DNA of 64,000 nucleotides, taken from contig CM077648.1 in NCBI GenBank assembly GCA_039707465.1, positions 27,593,119 through 27,657,118 on the forward strand, given 5' to 3'. The translations under genes were made by a program, and so were the position numbers. Of the stretch, positions 11,408 to 21,400 are shown one piece after another. Source of the DNA: Rhabdophis nuchalis. Taxonomy: Eukaryota > Chordata > Lepidosauria > Squamata > Natricidae. The stretch's first letter is position 1. Each line of letters starts with the position of its first letter. Under the pieces are notes generated by a model. The model was not told the DNA's origin. It was given only the letters and a program-made list of their open reading frames with translations, and did no database searches.

Positions 11408-11695
11408 AGGTGAAAATGAATGCATGGTTTTTGGTTGAAACATTTGACTGTTTTGCATTTATTCATCGCCAAGCAGCTTGACAACATACTGCAAGGATGT
11501 GAAATTGAAAATTGGTTAAAATCTGGAAAATCTGACTATCCAGTCATCAAAGATCCAACAAAAAGGGGAGCACTAGGCAACTATGGGCCAATTACCTGCT
11601 TACCGACAACTTTCAAATTGTTAACTTGTATGATAGCTTATGCAATCCAATGGCATGTGATTGAAAACAGGATTTTCCCATCAGAGAAAGGAAGA
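11408..11695 (+). pseudogene. R4/Dong-like reverse transcriptase fragment
   Basis: This is the longest readable piece of the R4/Dong-like protein, about 95 codons. It includes the linker before the reverse transcriptase (GFWLKHLTVLH, IAKQLDNILQ) and the first conserved block NYGPITCLPTTFKLLT, where related proteins have NYRPITCLP. It ends where the L2 tail begins, so the apparent C-terminus is an insertion junction. The protein continues after 12180 with KKKRS-like residues and the IDYKKAFD block. No function is expected. Confidence 0.65.
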
Positions 11696-12180
11696 ATTGA
11701 ATTGAATTGAATTGAATGTTTATTTGTATACCGCTCCCTCTCCCCGAAGGGGGAGGGACTTGGGGCAGTGCACAAGGAATATAAAACATAAAAACATACA
11801 ACAATATAAATATCTAAAATTAAATTAAATTACAATAACCCTGCACTAAAACCTAAAAAAGCTAAAACACTAAACCCCCTAAAAACCCAATTAAAAATTT
11901 AAATGTACAGACTGGAGATGTGAAAGATAGATTAGGCCAGGCCGGCCTGTTGGAAGAAATATGTTTTGAGCTTTCGGCGGAAGGAGCGGAGGTCCGGAGT
12001 TGTTCTGAGGTCGGGGGGGTAGGTCGTTCCATAGGATAGGGCTTGCAACAGAGAAGGCCCTTCCCCTGGGAGTCGCCCGCTGGCATTGCCTAGTGGACGG
12101 CACCCGGAGAAGTCCCTCTCTGTGCGAGCGAATCGGTCGAAGGGATGTATGGGGTAGGATGCGATCTCGCAGAAGAAGAA
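11696..12180 (-). mobile_element. 5'-truncated L2 LINE inside the R4/Dong-like copy
   Basis: On the minus strand it encodes the last part of L2 ORF2 and a 3' UTR, ending at the left with a (TTGAA)n-type tail (11694-11716). The 3'-end stem is variant: the flanking sequence is 'cgctccctctccccgaaggg'. Inserted in the opposite direction to its host LINE. The junction bases AGGAAGAA and AGAAGAA suggest a short target duplication. Confidence 0.8.
11862..12103 (-). pseudogene. L2 ORF2 C-terminal fragment
   Basis: The minus strand reads the L2 C-terminal signature in pieces: GRAFSVASPILWNDLPPRP in one frame. The full element at 50686-54050 has GRAFSVAGPALWNDLPPDL at the equivalent place. The fragment has no endonuclease or catalytic reverse-transcriptase motifs, and frameshifts separate its parts. 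Confidence 0.7.
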
Positions 12181-12815
12181 AAGATCAGCCCTAATTGATA
12201 AGATTTGGAAAACTAGAAGAGAAGGAGGACTAACTTGATTGTAGCTTAGATTGATTACAAGAAGGCATTTGACATTAGATAATTAAATGCCTAGAAATAG
12301 CAGGAGTCAGAGGAAACTTCAGAATTTGTGCAAAGACCAATGAAATAATGGATGACACAGATGTTGGTCCATGTTGATAGATTGGAAGAGGTTAATAACA
12401 AAAGATGAATCTTTTAAGGAGTCTAAATATCACCACTACTGTTGCACTGACTCTTCTGCTGCCATACTGAACAAGTCAGGACATAGCTAGCAAACATCAG
12501 AAACATTTGCTATACTATCACACTTCCTTACATGGCAAAATAAAGCAACGGGAGACCAATAGTAATAGGTTCCTTTGTTGAAAACCCAAAACATCTGCAG
12601 TACCAATTGAATACCACTGACATTGACAAAATCATGATCAGTCAATTCCAAAAGGCAAAGTTTATTTGGAACAGCTTACATCCTGTGATGACACCCTTAA
12701 TACCATCAAACAACACCTGCCTATTCTAGGTACATAGGAAGGACTGGATAAAAATGCCAAATCCAGTGTAAATATCTGACTATGCAACCAACCATAATAA
12801 TATCATCAATGGCTT

Positions 12816-14519
12816 TGAATTCCTGTCCTGTTGTGTAATTACTCCTCTTTGTCCCCTAATGTGCCCTTTTGATGCAAAAGGATGTCTCTTGTGTCTTGTT
12901 CATAAAAATATTTTTAAGCAACATGCTAACAAACGATCTTAGCTTTACAAGTGTGGGACATGTTTGTTTTTGACCGAATATGGCATTCATTTAATCACAT
13001 TTCCATTAAGCAGAAGAAGGAATTGCTTGCTTATCCAGGGAATTCATAATTCCAGTTGAGAACAAGATGAAAAAGAAGCACTAAATGAGAAAAAATATGC
13101 ATATTCAGTAAACATAAAAGAGAAGCTTGTTATTCAAAGAGAAGAGCATAAACTACAAAGCTAAAGTGGGAGTAAATGGCACACCATTTACAAATCATGA
13201 ATTAATTTACTTGCAATTTGATCCTCAGGAGCTGGCAATGCTGATGAAAGGCATCCCAACGGTACACAGAAGGGGCTTCTTTGCACAGGTATTAGGAAGT
13301 ATTCTAGAAACAATTGCAAGGGTCATATGAGGGGTGGCCAGCAACAGGCCCAGACAAAACATAGCTATTAGCTAAGCTGTTGCGAATTTGTTTGCTTTCT
13401 GCATGCTGCAATGCACACTATTGGCATGGTAGTTGTTCAAGAACTCGGAAAGGACATTTATACTATAGCATTGAGCTAGAAAAAGCTAAACTCAATAACT
13501 TTTGAATATGCAAACAAGGGCCCTTGTAGCTGGATACCCTGATGTAGCTGCTATATCCTGTACAAAAGCCCAGGTATCTAGGTATAACTACTACAGGGTG
13601 ACTACTCAAGCTATGCCACATTCGGATTCAGGTCAGCATAATGTTTCGACTGTTGTTTCTGCACGTGGCTCCCCTTATAATTGCTGAACCCATAAAGGGC
13701 CTTTTTTATGTTTGACACATCTTGATTCCAGATGGTATCAATTCCTGTGGTGTAAACAATTGTGCTACTGTTATTAAAGCTGCTTTGTATGGGCCTGCCT
13801 CCATTTGTAGTCAAAACTGAGACTATCTCTGTGATTCCACAACATTTTTTGTTTGTCTGACAGCATCATTCACAGGGACTTCGGATCCCTTTGCATTTGA
13901 TACAAAATGCATTCTTTGCTGTGTGACTAATTTTCCACATAACCAACCTTGGTTTAACTAGTGAGGCGGTGGCGAGCCAGAGGAAGAGAAGGTGAAATAA
14001 CAATGCATCATCTGTTCCAGGTCATTCAGTGTTTCACAGGTTTAATCAAGCTTTCTTCATCCTCCATTACCCTCATTAGGTCCTGTTAGGCTAGTGCTCA
14101 GTGTTGATCTGTATCTTGGTAAAGACTATTGTGGATGATTAACTGTAATTACCAGTAATGGCCCTATCTCTGCATGGAAAAGACCCGGCAATGCTGTCAT
14201 CAGGCTGGCATCTCCTCTGCGGTAAATGCCTCAGCCTATTACCAATTAAGTTATTCATGTTTGATCCCACAGGTTGCTCGCTGTGTGGGCTCCCCCTTCT
14301 CCAACAGCTAGTTATTATGAATTGACTATGCAATGTGGTGGGGAGAGGGAAGGTTTTTGATGGTTCAGACAGCAATAACATGAATAAAGCAATCAAGAGA
14401 AACAAAAGATAAGTTGGGTGCTCCGTTTAACTAGCTGAATACTTACAAGGTGTCCTTTGGTATTTTTAATTCTGTTTTTCTTGGAGCACTTTGTAGGGAA
14501 GTTACAGGAATTAGAAATA
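12816..14519. other. Unannotated sequence
   Basis: No gene or clear repeat is recognised. Short open frames (60-90 codons) have no known domain. Confidence 0.45.
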
Positions 14520-14527
14520 AGGTAGAG

Positions 14528-14646
14528 CAGGGATGTCCAAACTTGGGAACTTTAAGACTTGTGGACTTCAACTCCCAGGAATTCCCCAGCCAATTCTGGG
14601 AGTTGAAGTCCACAATTCTTAAAGTTCCCAAGTTTGGACATCCTTG
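14528..14646. mobile_element. Palindromic hAT-type MITE with perfect 8-bp target duplication
   Basis: This 119-bp element is almost entirely a hairpin. The left arm begins CAGGGATGTCCAAACTTGGG and contains 'gtggacttcaactcccagga'. The right arm mirrors it with 'tgggagttgaagtccacaat' and ends 'caagtttggacatccttg'. The flanks are AGGTAGAG at 14520-14527 and 14647-14654, identical. Related copies: 28114-28192, 48912-49021 and a piece inside 37758-38245. Confidence 0.9.
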
Positions 14647-14707
14647 AGGTAGAGCAAGGATACCTATCCAGCCTGGGAAGCCTCCTTTACCTGAGAAGAT
14701 TACTCAA

Positions 14708-14873
14708 GATGATGGATGGATGGATGGATGGATGGATGGATGGATGGATGGATGGATGGATGGATGGATAGGAGGGAGGGAGGGAGGGAGGGAGGGAGGG
14801 AGGGAGGAAGGAAGGAAGGAAGGAAGGAAGGAAGGAAGGAAGGAAGGAAGGAAGGAAGGAAGGAAGGAAGGAG
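14708..14873. repeat. Compound microsatellite (GGAT)n(GGGA)n(GGAA)n
   Basis: Three adjacent tetranucleotide arrays run without break: GGAT to about 14769, GGGA to about 14806, then GGAA to about 14872. Each differs by one base from its neighbour. The open frames across it, rich in SFLP or SIHP on one strand and DGWM or EGRK on the other, are low-complexity artefacts. Confidence 0.97.
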
Positions 14874-14879
14874 AGCAGT

Positions 14880-16048
14880 GAGGCAGGCACAGAGGCAGAT
14901 AAGAATTATTTTTTTTGAAATTATCCAAATAAAATTCTTTTCTCTTATGTATTTCTATTACAGATTTGTGATATGATTTGTTGTCTCCTTGGATGCTATT
15001 TTTTCTGTACCTCATTGTCAACTCCATTCCTGCTTTCTTCTGCCTTTCCTCTTCTTCCAATAACTTTGCTCTTCTTTGTCCATGTCACCAGAATTAATGG
15101 AGACATTTTATTCAGAAGCCCATGATATAATTACAACAAATACAAGAATGGGACCTCCTTGATAGAAACCCTGGAAGTCACGTGGAGCTAAAAGATCCAA
15201 AATACCAAGGGCCACAAGGGAAGGTGGCAAGACAAACAGAAGGGCACCAAGCACTGAAATAAGGAAAAAAATAAAAAACCTATCACAAAAATCACTTTTA
15301 TTTCACTTTTCAGACCCATTGACTGAAATGAAGGGTATTTTAGCAAGGCAAAATAGTTCAGTTTGGCTGAATTGCGTCATTTTACTTTAATGAAGAAATT
15401 AAACCCATACGTAATTCTCTTGCATTGATTTTAAACTCAGTTTGTGGCTCTTTTGTACCCTATTCTAAAATGGGATTCTTAGGAAGATTAATAACTCAAA
15501 TGAACAATTTTGTAGCATGTCTCCAGTTTCATTAAATCCAGCCTTTGAGTAAATGGTGTTACCCATTTTGAACATGCAGGCTTCTCACTGTATAAAAGAC
15601 ACCATAATTAAAGATTGCAGACTTGGCTGGCCTGTGTGAAATTCTAGTATTTGAACTAACACACTATGGCTCAATGAAAACAAATAATAGGTTGCATCAA
15701 CAATTATAGTTGTTGGCTTAGTTTACAGCTTTGAGTATCTAACTTGTGAGCACAGTTATATGGTGAGATTTAGGGTCATCATTTTGTCGTAATTCAAAAA
15801 ATTTTAAATGTCACATGTAAAACAGCAGAAAGCATGTCTTTATCTCAGCATAGAAGACAAAGATTTCAGACCAATACTTGATTATTTGATGTGTATTCTT
15901 TCCCAGCATTGTAAATCAGGGCAACGCATCATATTTTTTTCACCTTGTATAGCCGTGCAGGGCAATAAGGCTGTATTTATGGTTGCAGATTCCTCTTCTT
16001 CTATTTCAAACCATTCCCCCAATAGCATACAATAGCAGCTTTTTGTAA
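14880..16048. other. Unannotated AT-rich sequence
   Basis: Nothing recognised beyond short chance open frames. Confidence 0.45.
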
Positions 16049-16056
16049 GCTGAAGA

Positions 16057-16286
16057 CAGTGATGGGTTCCTACCAGTTCGGACTGGTTCAGCCAAACCAG
16101 TAGTGGTTTGGCGGCCTGGGTCGCTGGAACTGGCAGCAACCCAGGCCTGCTATTCCCCTCAACCAGTTCTCAGGATGGCGCCAATGGCACCACCATCTTG
16201 TTTTTTTGCACACGCCCAGAACAATTTTAATTGCACAGAGCACACATGAGCGAACCGGCAGTAGTGCCTGCTGGAATCCACCCCAG
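16057..16286. mobile_element. Non-autonomous hAT-type element (CAGNGGTGGG family)
   Basis: The left end is CAGTGATGGGTTCCTACCAG and the right end is 'gctggaatccaccccag'. The flanks GCTGAAGA (16049-16056) and GCTCAAGA (16287-16294) match at 7 of 8 positions. The interior has 'ttcggactggttcagccaaa' near the left end and 'gaaccggcagtagtgcc' near the right end. Confidence 0.82.
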
Positions 16287-16311
16287 GCTCAAGATGATAC
16301 TTGATCTTTGG

Positions 16312-16350
16312 AATATATATGACCTGGATGACTGAGAATCTGTACAGACC
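16312..16350 (+). repeat. Short copy of the GATGACTGAGAATC repeat
   Basis: The sequence 'gacctggatgactgagaatc' followed by 'tgtacagacc' matches the 3' part of the repeat at 7780-7935. Confidence 0.45.
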
Positions 16351-16495
16351 ATTAAAAGGGATAAGTTTTTATGCCATGATGAAATGAACTGCAGTTTCTG
16401 AAAACCTATCCCTTTTATAAAAATGTGTTAATTGGAAACAGAACTACTAGCAGGCTGGGAATTTATAGCTATTTCTATCCATGTGACAAGTTAGA

Positions 16496-16690
16496 ACATA
16501 GAATAATGGAGTTGTTAGGGACCTTGGAGGTCTTCCAATCCATACCCCTGCCTGAGCAGGAGACCCTGTACCATTTCAGACAAATGGCTGTCCATTCTCT
16601 TCTTAAAAGCTTCCACTGATGGGGTACTCACATTCCATTGGTTAATTATCCTCACTGTTAGGACATTTCTCCTTAGCTCTAGATTGCTTC
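16496..16690 (-). mobile_element. CR1 LINE 3' end
   Basis: In minus orientation the fragment runs to the CR1-style terminus: 'aggtccctaacaactccatt' then 'attctat'. Inside are 'ccatttgtctgaaatggtac' and 'ggaagacctccaaggtccct', blocks shared with the CR1 copies at 42460-42600, 54421-54610 and 59125-59690. It has no coding sequence. Confidence 0.8.
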
Positions 16691-16734
16691 TTAGTTTGCT
16701 GTATATTTTATATATAATTATACTTTATATATAA

Positions 16735-17317
16735 CAATGATGGTGAACCCTTTTGTAGAGGCATGCCAAAATTGTGTGCATGCATACTATCGTGCACGCC
16801 CACATCCACAATTCAATGCAACCCTTCCACCCGCGCATGCATGGATGGCTCCAGCCCACTGCATGCGCGACTCCCCCCATGTGGGTCGGAGTTTTTCTCC
16901 AGAGGCTTTCCTGAAGCCTGGGGAGGGCAAACAGGGCCTTGCCTGGTGCCCTGGAGGTCCTCCAAAAGCCAGAGATGGATTGTTTCTGAACTTCCGGTTG
17001 GCCCATTGGGCCCATTTTTTGCCCTCCCCTCGCTCCAAAGGCTTTCCTGAAGCCTGGGGAGGGCAAAAGACAGGCCCAATGGGCCAACCAGAAGTTCAAA
17101 AATGATCCATTTCCGGCTTTCAGAGGGCCTCCAGGGGCCCTCTGTTGAGGCCATTTTCACCCTCCCCAGGCTTCTGGAAAGCCTAGGGAGTCTGGGGAAG
17201 GCGAAAAACAGGCTCAACAGGCCAACCGGAAGTTCAGGAATGAACTCTCCAGGCTCTGGAAAGCCTCTGGATGCTTGCATGCCAGCAAATATGGCTCCAT
17301 GTGTCACACCATCACGG
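16735..17317. mobile_element. Large non-autonomous hAT-type element with internal hairpin
   Basis: The left end CAATGATGGTGAACCC and right end 'gtgtcacaccatcacgg' are decayed versions of the GATGGCGAACC family ends. The flanks 'atatataa' (16727-16734) and 'gtatagaa' (17318-17325) match at 6 of 8 positions. At 583 bp it is longer than its relatives because the GC-rich core is duplicated, partly inverted: arms 16988-17029 and 17056-17097. Open frames of 120-171 codons cross it on both strands; they follow from base composition and the palindrome. Confidence 0.75.
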
Positions 17318-17599
17318 GTATAGAACATTGTTAATTGTAAACTTTGGAATAGAACTCATCACCTAGATAAGCTGTAATGTTAAAAACTTAAATTAATTAG
17401 TGGAGAAAATGACTGATTTATTGAAGAATCTATGACTAAATGTGATTTCTTTTACATCATATTAACTCTTGGCATTTAAATACAGACTACTGAAAAACAT
17501 TAAAACTGATTTTCCCTTCTAGTGTAAGTTTAGCATATAAAACTGTTTGGTTTCTATACCTATTTCTTTCAATAGCACCCAAAATAGAAGATAATATTT

Positions 17600-17715
17600 T
17601 TAGCTCAGTCAGGGTTGAACTATGAGGTCCTTGGTGTTTTTTGAGCTTGGTGCTTTCTTGCAGATGTTTCATTAACCAGCTAGATAACAAAGAGCCCCAC
17701 ATTAGTTTTTTCTAT
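17600..17715 (+). repeat. Dispersed repeat fragment (GAGCTTGGTGCTTTCTTGCAG type)
   Basis: The sequence 'gagcttggtgctttcttgca' followed by 'gatgtttcattaaccagcta' is a repeat I recall from squamate genomes and may belong to the same retroelement class as 7780-7935. No coding part is present. Confidence 0.4.
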
Positions 17716-19171
17716 GTTTTCCCAACAAGAACCCTAACACAAAAGCTGTCCCAAAATCACAAAGTGAGCTTGGCATGTTTGGGAAGCAGGAAGAAATCAA
17801 AACAGCCAAGAGGGGAATTGTTATTGTGTAATTGAAGCACTGATGCTGTTTACATGTGTGGAAGACAAAATGATTCCAATTGCTATGGAATGAAAATGAG
17901 AGTTGTGGAATGATCTAGGAATTGTCTTATCTGAATACAATTAGAAAACATTTTAAAGCAGATTTTAAGACCATAATAACATTACTTCCACCACAAGGCA
18001 TTGAGCTTCTATGGCTGAAGGCAGACTACAACCAGAGAGTCTCCCTCATCTATGCTACACTAGCTCTCAGTTGTGAGATTGCGGACTTCAACTGCAGCTA
18101 TTTTACAATGCTGGAATCCTACAAAGATTGCTTAATTTATTTTAATTTAACCAGTGAACAGAATAATTTACAATGATCCTTGGTTTTAATGTACTGAACT
18201 CTGAAAGCTTCAACATTGCTTGAAGATCCTGGCAAGCAGGGCAGAGATTCAAAAGAGCACTCTAAAGGAAGAGCTCATGAATGAGGCCGTGCTGTCTAAA
18301 ATGATTTACATGTTCAAGGACCAGACAGACACAGAACTCAGCTTAAAAGCATTTAGAAGTACAATGCTGGATTTCACCCAAAAATCTTGCTTTGTCTTTC
18401 TTTTTTATGAATAGTAGCAAATATATACAGAAAAAAGTCATTATTCTCTCAGAAGTTTTTACTTATTATCCCTGACTAAGCTTTTATTCATTCTTGGCTT
18501 TCACCAATGTATCATTAGTGCATCATGTGTTAAGCATCAGATTAAATGAAATTGATGTTTGAAGGCAGTAGGGAGGGGGGGGTGTTTCCCCTCTTCTTCT
18601 TTTTTCCAGACTCTGTTGGACTATAATAGTGCAGATGAGGCTGCAGTAGAAAGGTTAGCTCCATTGACGTTTAAGACGATTGCACGAAAATAATGTTTCT
18701 CCTAATCCTCAACTACATTAATAAAAGGATGTCCTATCCGTTTATTTTCATAAAAGATCAGCAACAGTTACCTCATAGATGTAAAGATATCTTTCTCTTA
18801 CAGATTACATCATGCCAAGGTAATATTAAAGAGAAGCATTTAGAAATTAGTTCGACATTTTCATACAATAAATAACCCTGCAGTGAGAAAAGTTGGCAAG
18901 ATTTGGTTAGGTTTTTTTTTTTAATTTAGAAAAATGAAGGAGGGCATCATTGTACTTGTGAGCAATTTTGTTCCTTAGTTTACTTTGAAAAAGGAAAAAG
19001 GGAAAAAAATATTGCATATAAAATGATTCAATCCAAATTTAACTGCATTGAATAATGTTGATCAAACCATTGCAATAATAGAATTGCTACATAAATGGAA
19101 AGCAAAGAAATATCAATAATATGACTATAAAAAAAGGATTTCATTGTATTTACAGCACTGAAGAATAATAT
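17716..19171. other. Unannotated AT-rich sequence
   Basis: No recognised gene or repeat. Open frames of 60-84 codons show no known domain. Confidence 0.45.
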
Positions 19172-19456
19172 TTGACCACCATCTTTAAATCGCTCCATGG
19201 CTCGGGGCCTAGCTATATACGAGACCGCCTCCTGCCCCATACATCCCTTCGTCCGGTCCGCTCCCACAGAGCGGGCCTACTCCGGGTGCCGTCGGCCGGG
19301 CAATGCCGGCTGGCGACACCCAGGGGAAGAGCCTTCTCTGTGGCGGGCCCGGCCCTCTGGAACGACCTACCCCCCGACCTTCGCACTACCTCGGACCTCC
19401 GCCTCTTCTGCCAACGTCTTAAGACGTACTTATTCCAACAAGCCGGCCTAGGATAG
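19172..19456 (+). pseudogene. L2 ORF2 C-terminal fragment
   Basis: A 94-codon open frame reads TTIFKSLHGSGPSYIRDRLL, then the conserved GRAFSVAGPALWNDLPPDL and the terminal LKTYLFQQAGLG. This is the final tenth of ORF2, after the reverse-transcriptase domain. It has no start of its own and no catalytic residues. The frame is unbroken, consistent with recent insertion. Confidence 0.85.
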
Positions 19457-19659
19457 CCCCCCGCGTCTGACTTTTAAATATAAATTATAATTTGGTTACG
19501 GTTTTAATAACGGGTTTTAGCACGGGTGAATTAATTTAATATATTTTTAATTGATGTATATTGTATTTATGGTTTTATATAATGCCTGTGCGCCGCCCTG
19601 GGTCCTAACAAGGAGAAGGGCGGGGTATAAATTTAATAAAATAAAATAAATAAATAAAT
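19172..19659 (+). mobile_element. 5'-truncated L2 LINE
   Basis: Starts abruptly at 'gaccaccatctttaaatcg', inside the ORF2 C-terminal coding region, and runs through the stop and 3' UTR to the hairpin 'gccgccctgggtcc...' and an (AAATA)n tail. Very similar to the corresponding part of 50686-54050, so it is young. No target duplication could be fixed. Confidence 0.88.
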
Positions 19660-21039
19660 TTCTTTGCTGTCTACTGTGCTTGACAAATCCATTATTCCTT
19701 AGATAAACTCAGGTTTGGGATTTGTAATTCAGAAGTATTGCTACATCTTTAAATAGCATTAAATGTTGTAACACATATTAATAAAGTTAGGATATTAAAT
19801 CAAAACAATGTGTAGTAAGACAAGGCACATCCTTTGAATAAGTGTCCAGTCACCCATCCTGCTCTTCTTAACATGGCTGAAAGCCAAGCTTTGTTAAAGG
19901 TTGTTCAGGTGCCAGAAATTTTGAAATACTAACTTTTCCTTGAATTATTTCCATTTCAAGGTTATACTAATAATCCCCAAGATCCTTAGCTATTGGTAAA
20001 TTTACATAAAATATTTTAATGCTTTATTCCACAATATTTTGTAGTAACTAATATTCAACTAATGACAGTCCTTAATTGTTTACTAAAATGTACTTTATTT
20101 ATTTAATAAGCAGACGTATACTTTAGACTTAGAATCATCCAAATCACATTTCAACACTGACACTAATTTGTGAATTTTAGATACACCTAAGCAAATTGTG
20201 AATTTAATTGAATTGAATACACTGTGGGTTTTTTCAGTTTTAAGCAGTTGAAATTCTACTTTCAATAACTTAAATGATTTAAACATTTAAATCTGATATA
20301 ATTTATTAAAGCCGTCTGTTAGTCTAATAAGGCAAAGAAGTGGTTCAAATGTCAAATCAAAAATAAGAAAAGAAGCTTCATCAGACATCTTCGTGAGATA
20401 GATGAACAGATTTTAATTTTAATAGCCCTAGAAAAATGGTCATAATGCTACTTTTTGGTCCAAATAACAAAAACAAATTCATTATTTTTTTTAAAAAAAA
20501 GATTGTTTAAAATGTAAACATATTTTCAACATTTCCATTACACCATATTAAAGGCCTTTTCTGCATTCAACAAGTCTATCGCTGCAGTTTTTTTTAATGT
20601 ATAGCCAGAATGTCAAAAAGTAATATAATATTATCAAACTTCATAGTCTTTTTTACACAGCCAGATTGTGCAAGATGAATAATTGAACGTAATCATTTGT
20701 ATATGCCAAGGTTCCTGTCATTTTTTTTTCAATCAATCTTTAATAAAAGAATAGCATAGTCAGCAAGATTTTTATCAACTTTCAAATCCCACTTCTGTAA
20801 GCTTCACTAAAGCAACCTAGAATTTACAATGCCATAGAATAGGGTAGTCACAAAGATCTTTTCATAGATGTATGGCCTCTATATTATATATAACCTAAAT
20901 TGGTAGACAATTTATGGAATTCCTATGACAATGGTAAAATATGCAAACATTTTTAGTTTGAACTGCCATGAACTGACTATTTCAAGAATGGATACTGATA
21001 AAATGTGTATTGAGTCACAAAGTCAAAAAGGAAAAGAGA
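19660..21039. other. Unannotated AT-rich sequence
   Basis: No genes or repeats recognised. Confidence 0.45.
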
Positions 21040-21400
21040 TTACTCTCCCTCTTTCATAGTTGGGGCCAAACAGTGAAACAGAATGGTGGGAGATTCAATA
21101 CAACAAAATGAAATACTTCTTTACACAGTACCTGGATCACTAATGGAATTTATTACCCAAATGTGATTCTACAGAAAGTGAGAAGAATTTGGAATTTGAA
21201 TGGTTAACAAGGGCTTCCAGGAATGGAATGACTATATCTCAACAGCATGCCTCTTGTTGCAAAAAATAGCTATAGAAACCAAAACTCTATACGAGCATCC
21301 CATAAATATTTTTTGGCCTCTGTGAGAAACAAGAAATTGAGCTACATGGGATTATAGTCTGATCATCTGTTTTATGTTAATAAGTGAGGTTCCATAGATA
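21040..21400 (+). mobile_element. Ancient CR1/L3-type LINE 3' relic
   Basis: Plus-strand fragments such as KMKYFFTQYLDH and 'ttgaatggttaacaagg' resemble the C-terminal end of CR1-type ORF2 (family pattern: YFFTQ, then WNSLP). They are followed by 'gagctacatgggattatagt' and 'ctgatcatctg', like the CR1 3' UTR block with 'ggtctgatcca'. Heavily diverged, so an old insertion. The identification is from memory of the family. Confidence 0.5.

Larger units (their letters stand above)
10915..12815 (+). mobile_element. Decayed R4/Dong-like LINE, interrupted by an L2
   Basis: Translated plus-strand fragments are colinear with a non-LTR retrotransposon of the R4/Dong type as I recall it. IRLENRLSKLRSEASRLK is read from about 10940, GFWLKHLTVLH from about 11423 and NYGPITCLPTTFKLLT from about 11579. 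After the L2 insertion comes reverse-transcriptase motif A as IDYKKAFD at about 12248-12271, preceded by a stop where a tryptophan is expected. The 3' part 'gacaaaatcatgatcagtca' and 'aaaatgccaaatccagtg' leads to an ATAATAAT-rich tail near 12800. Many stops and indels make it a dead copy. A 5'-truncated L2 occupies 11696-12180. Confidence 0.7.

Noticed and set aside
14687..15060. Open frames rich in SFLP, SIHP or EGRK
   Set aside because: Products of a tetranucleotide microsatellite without stops.
16813..17328. 171-codon open frame on the minus strand
   Set aside because: Lies inside a GC-rich, palindromic MITE; frames of similar length occur on both strands and are not kept in related copies.
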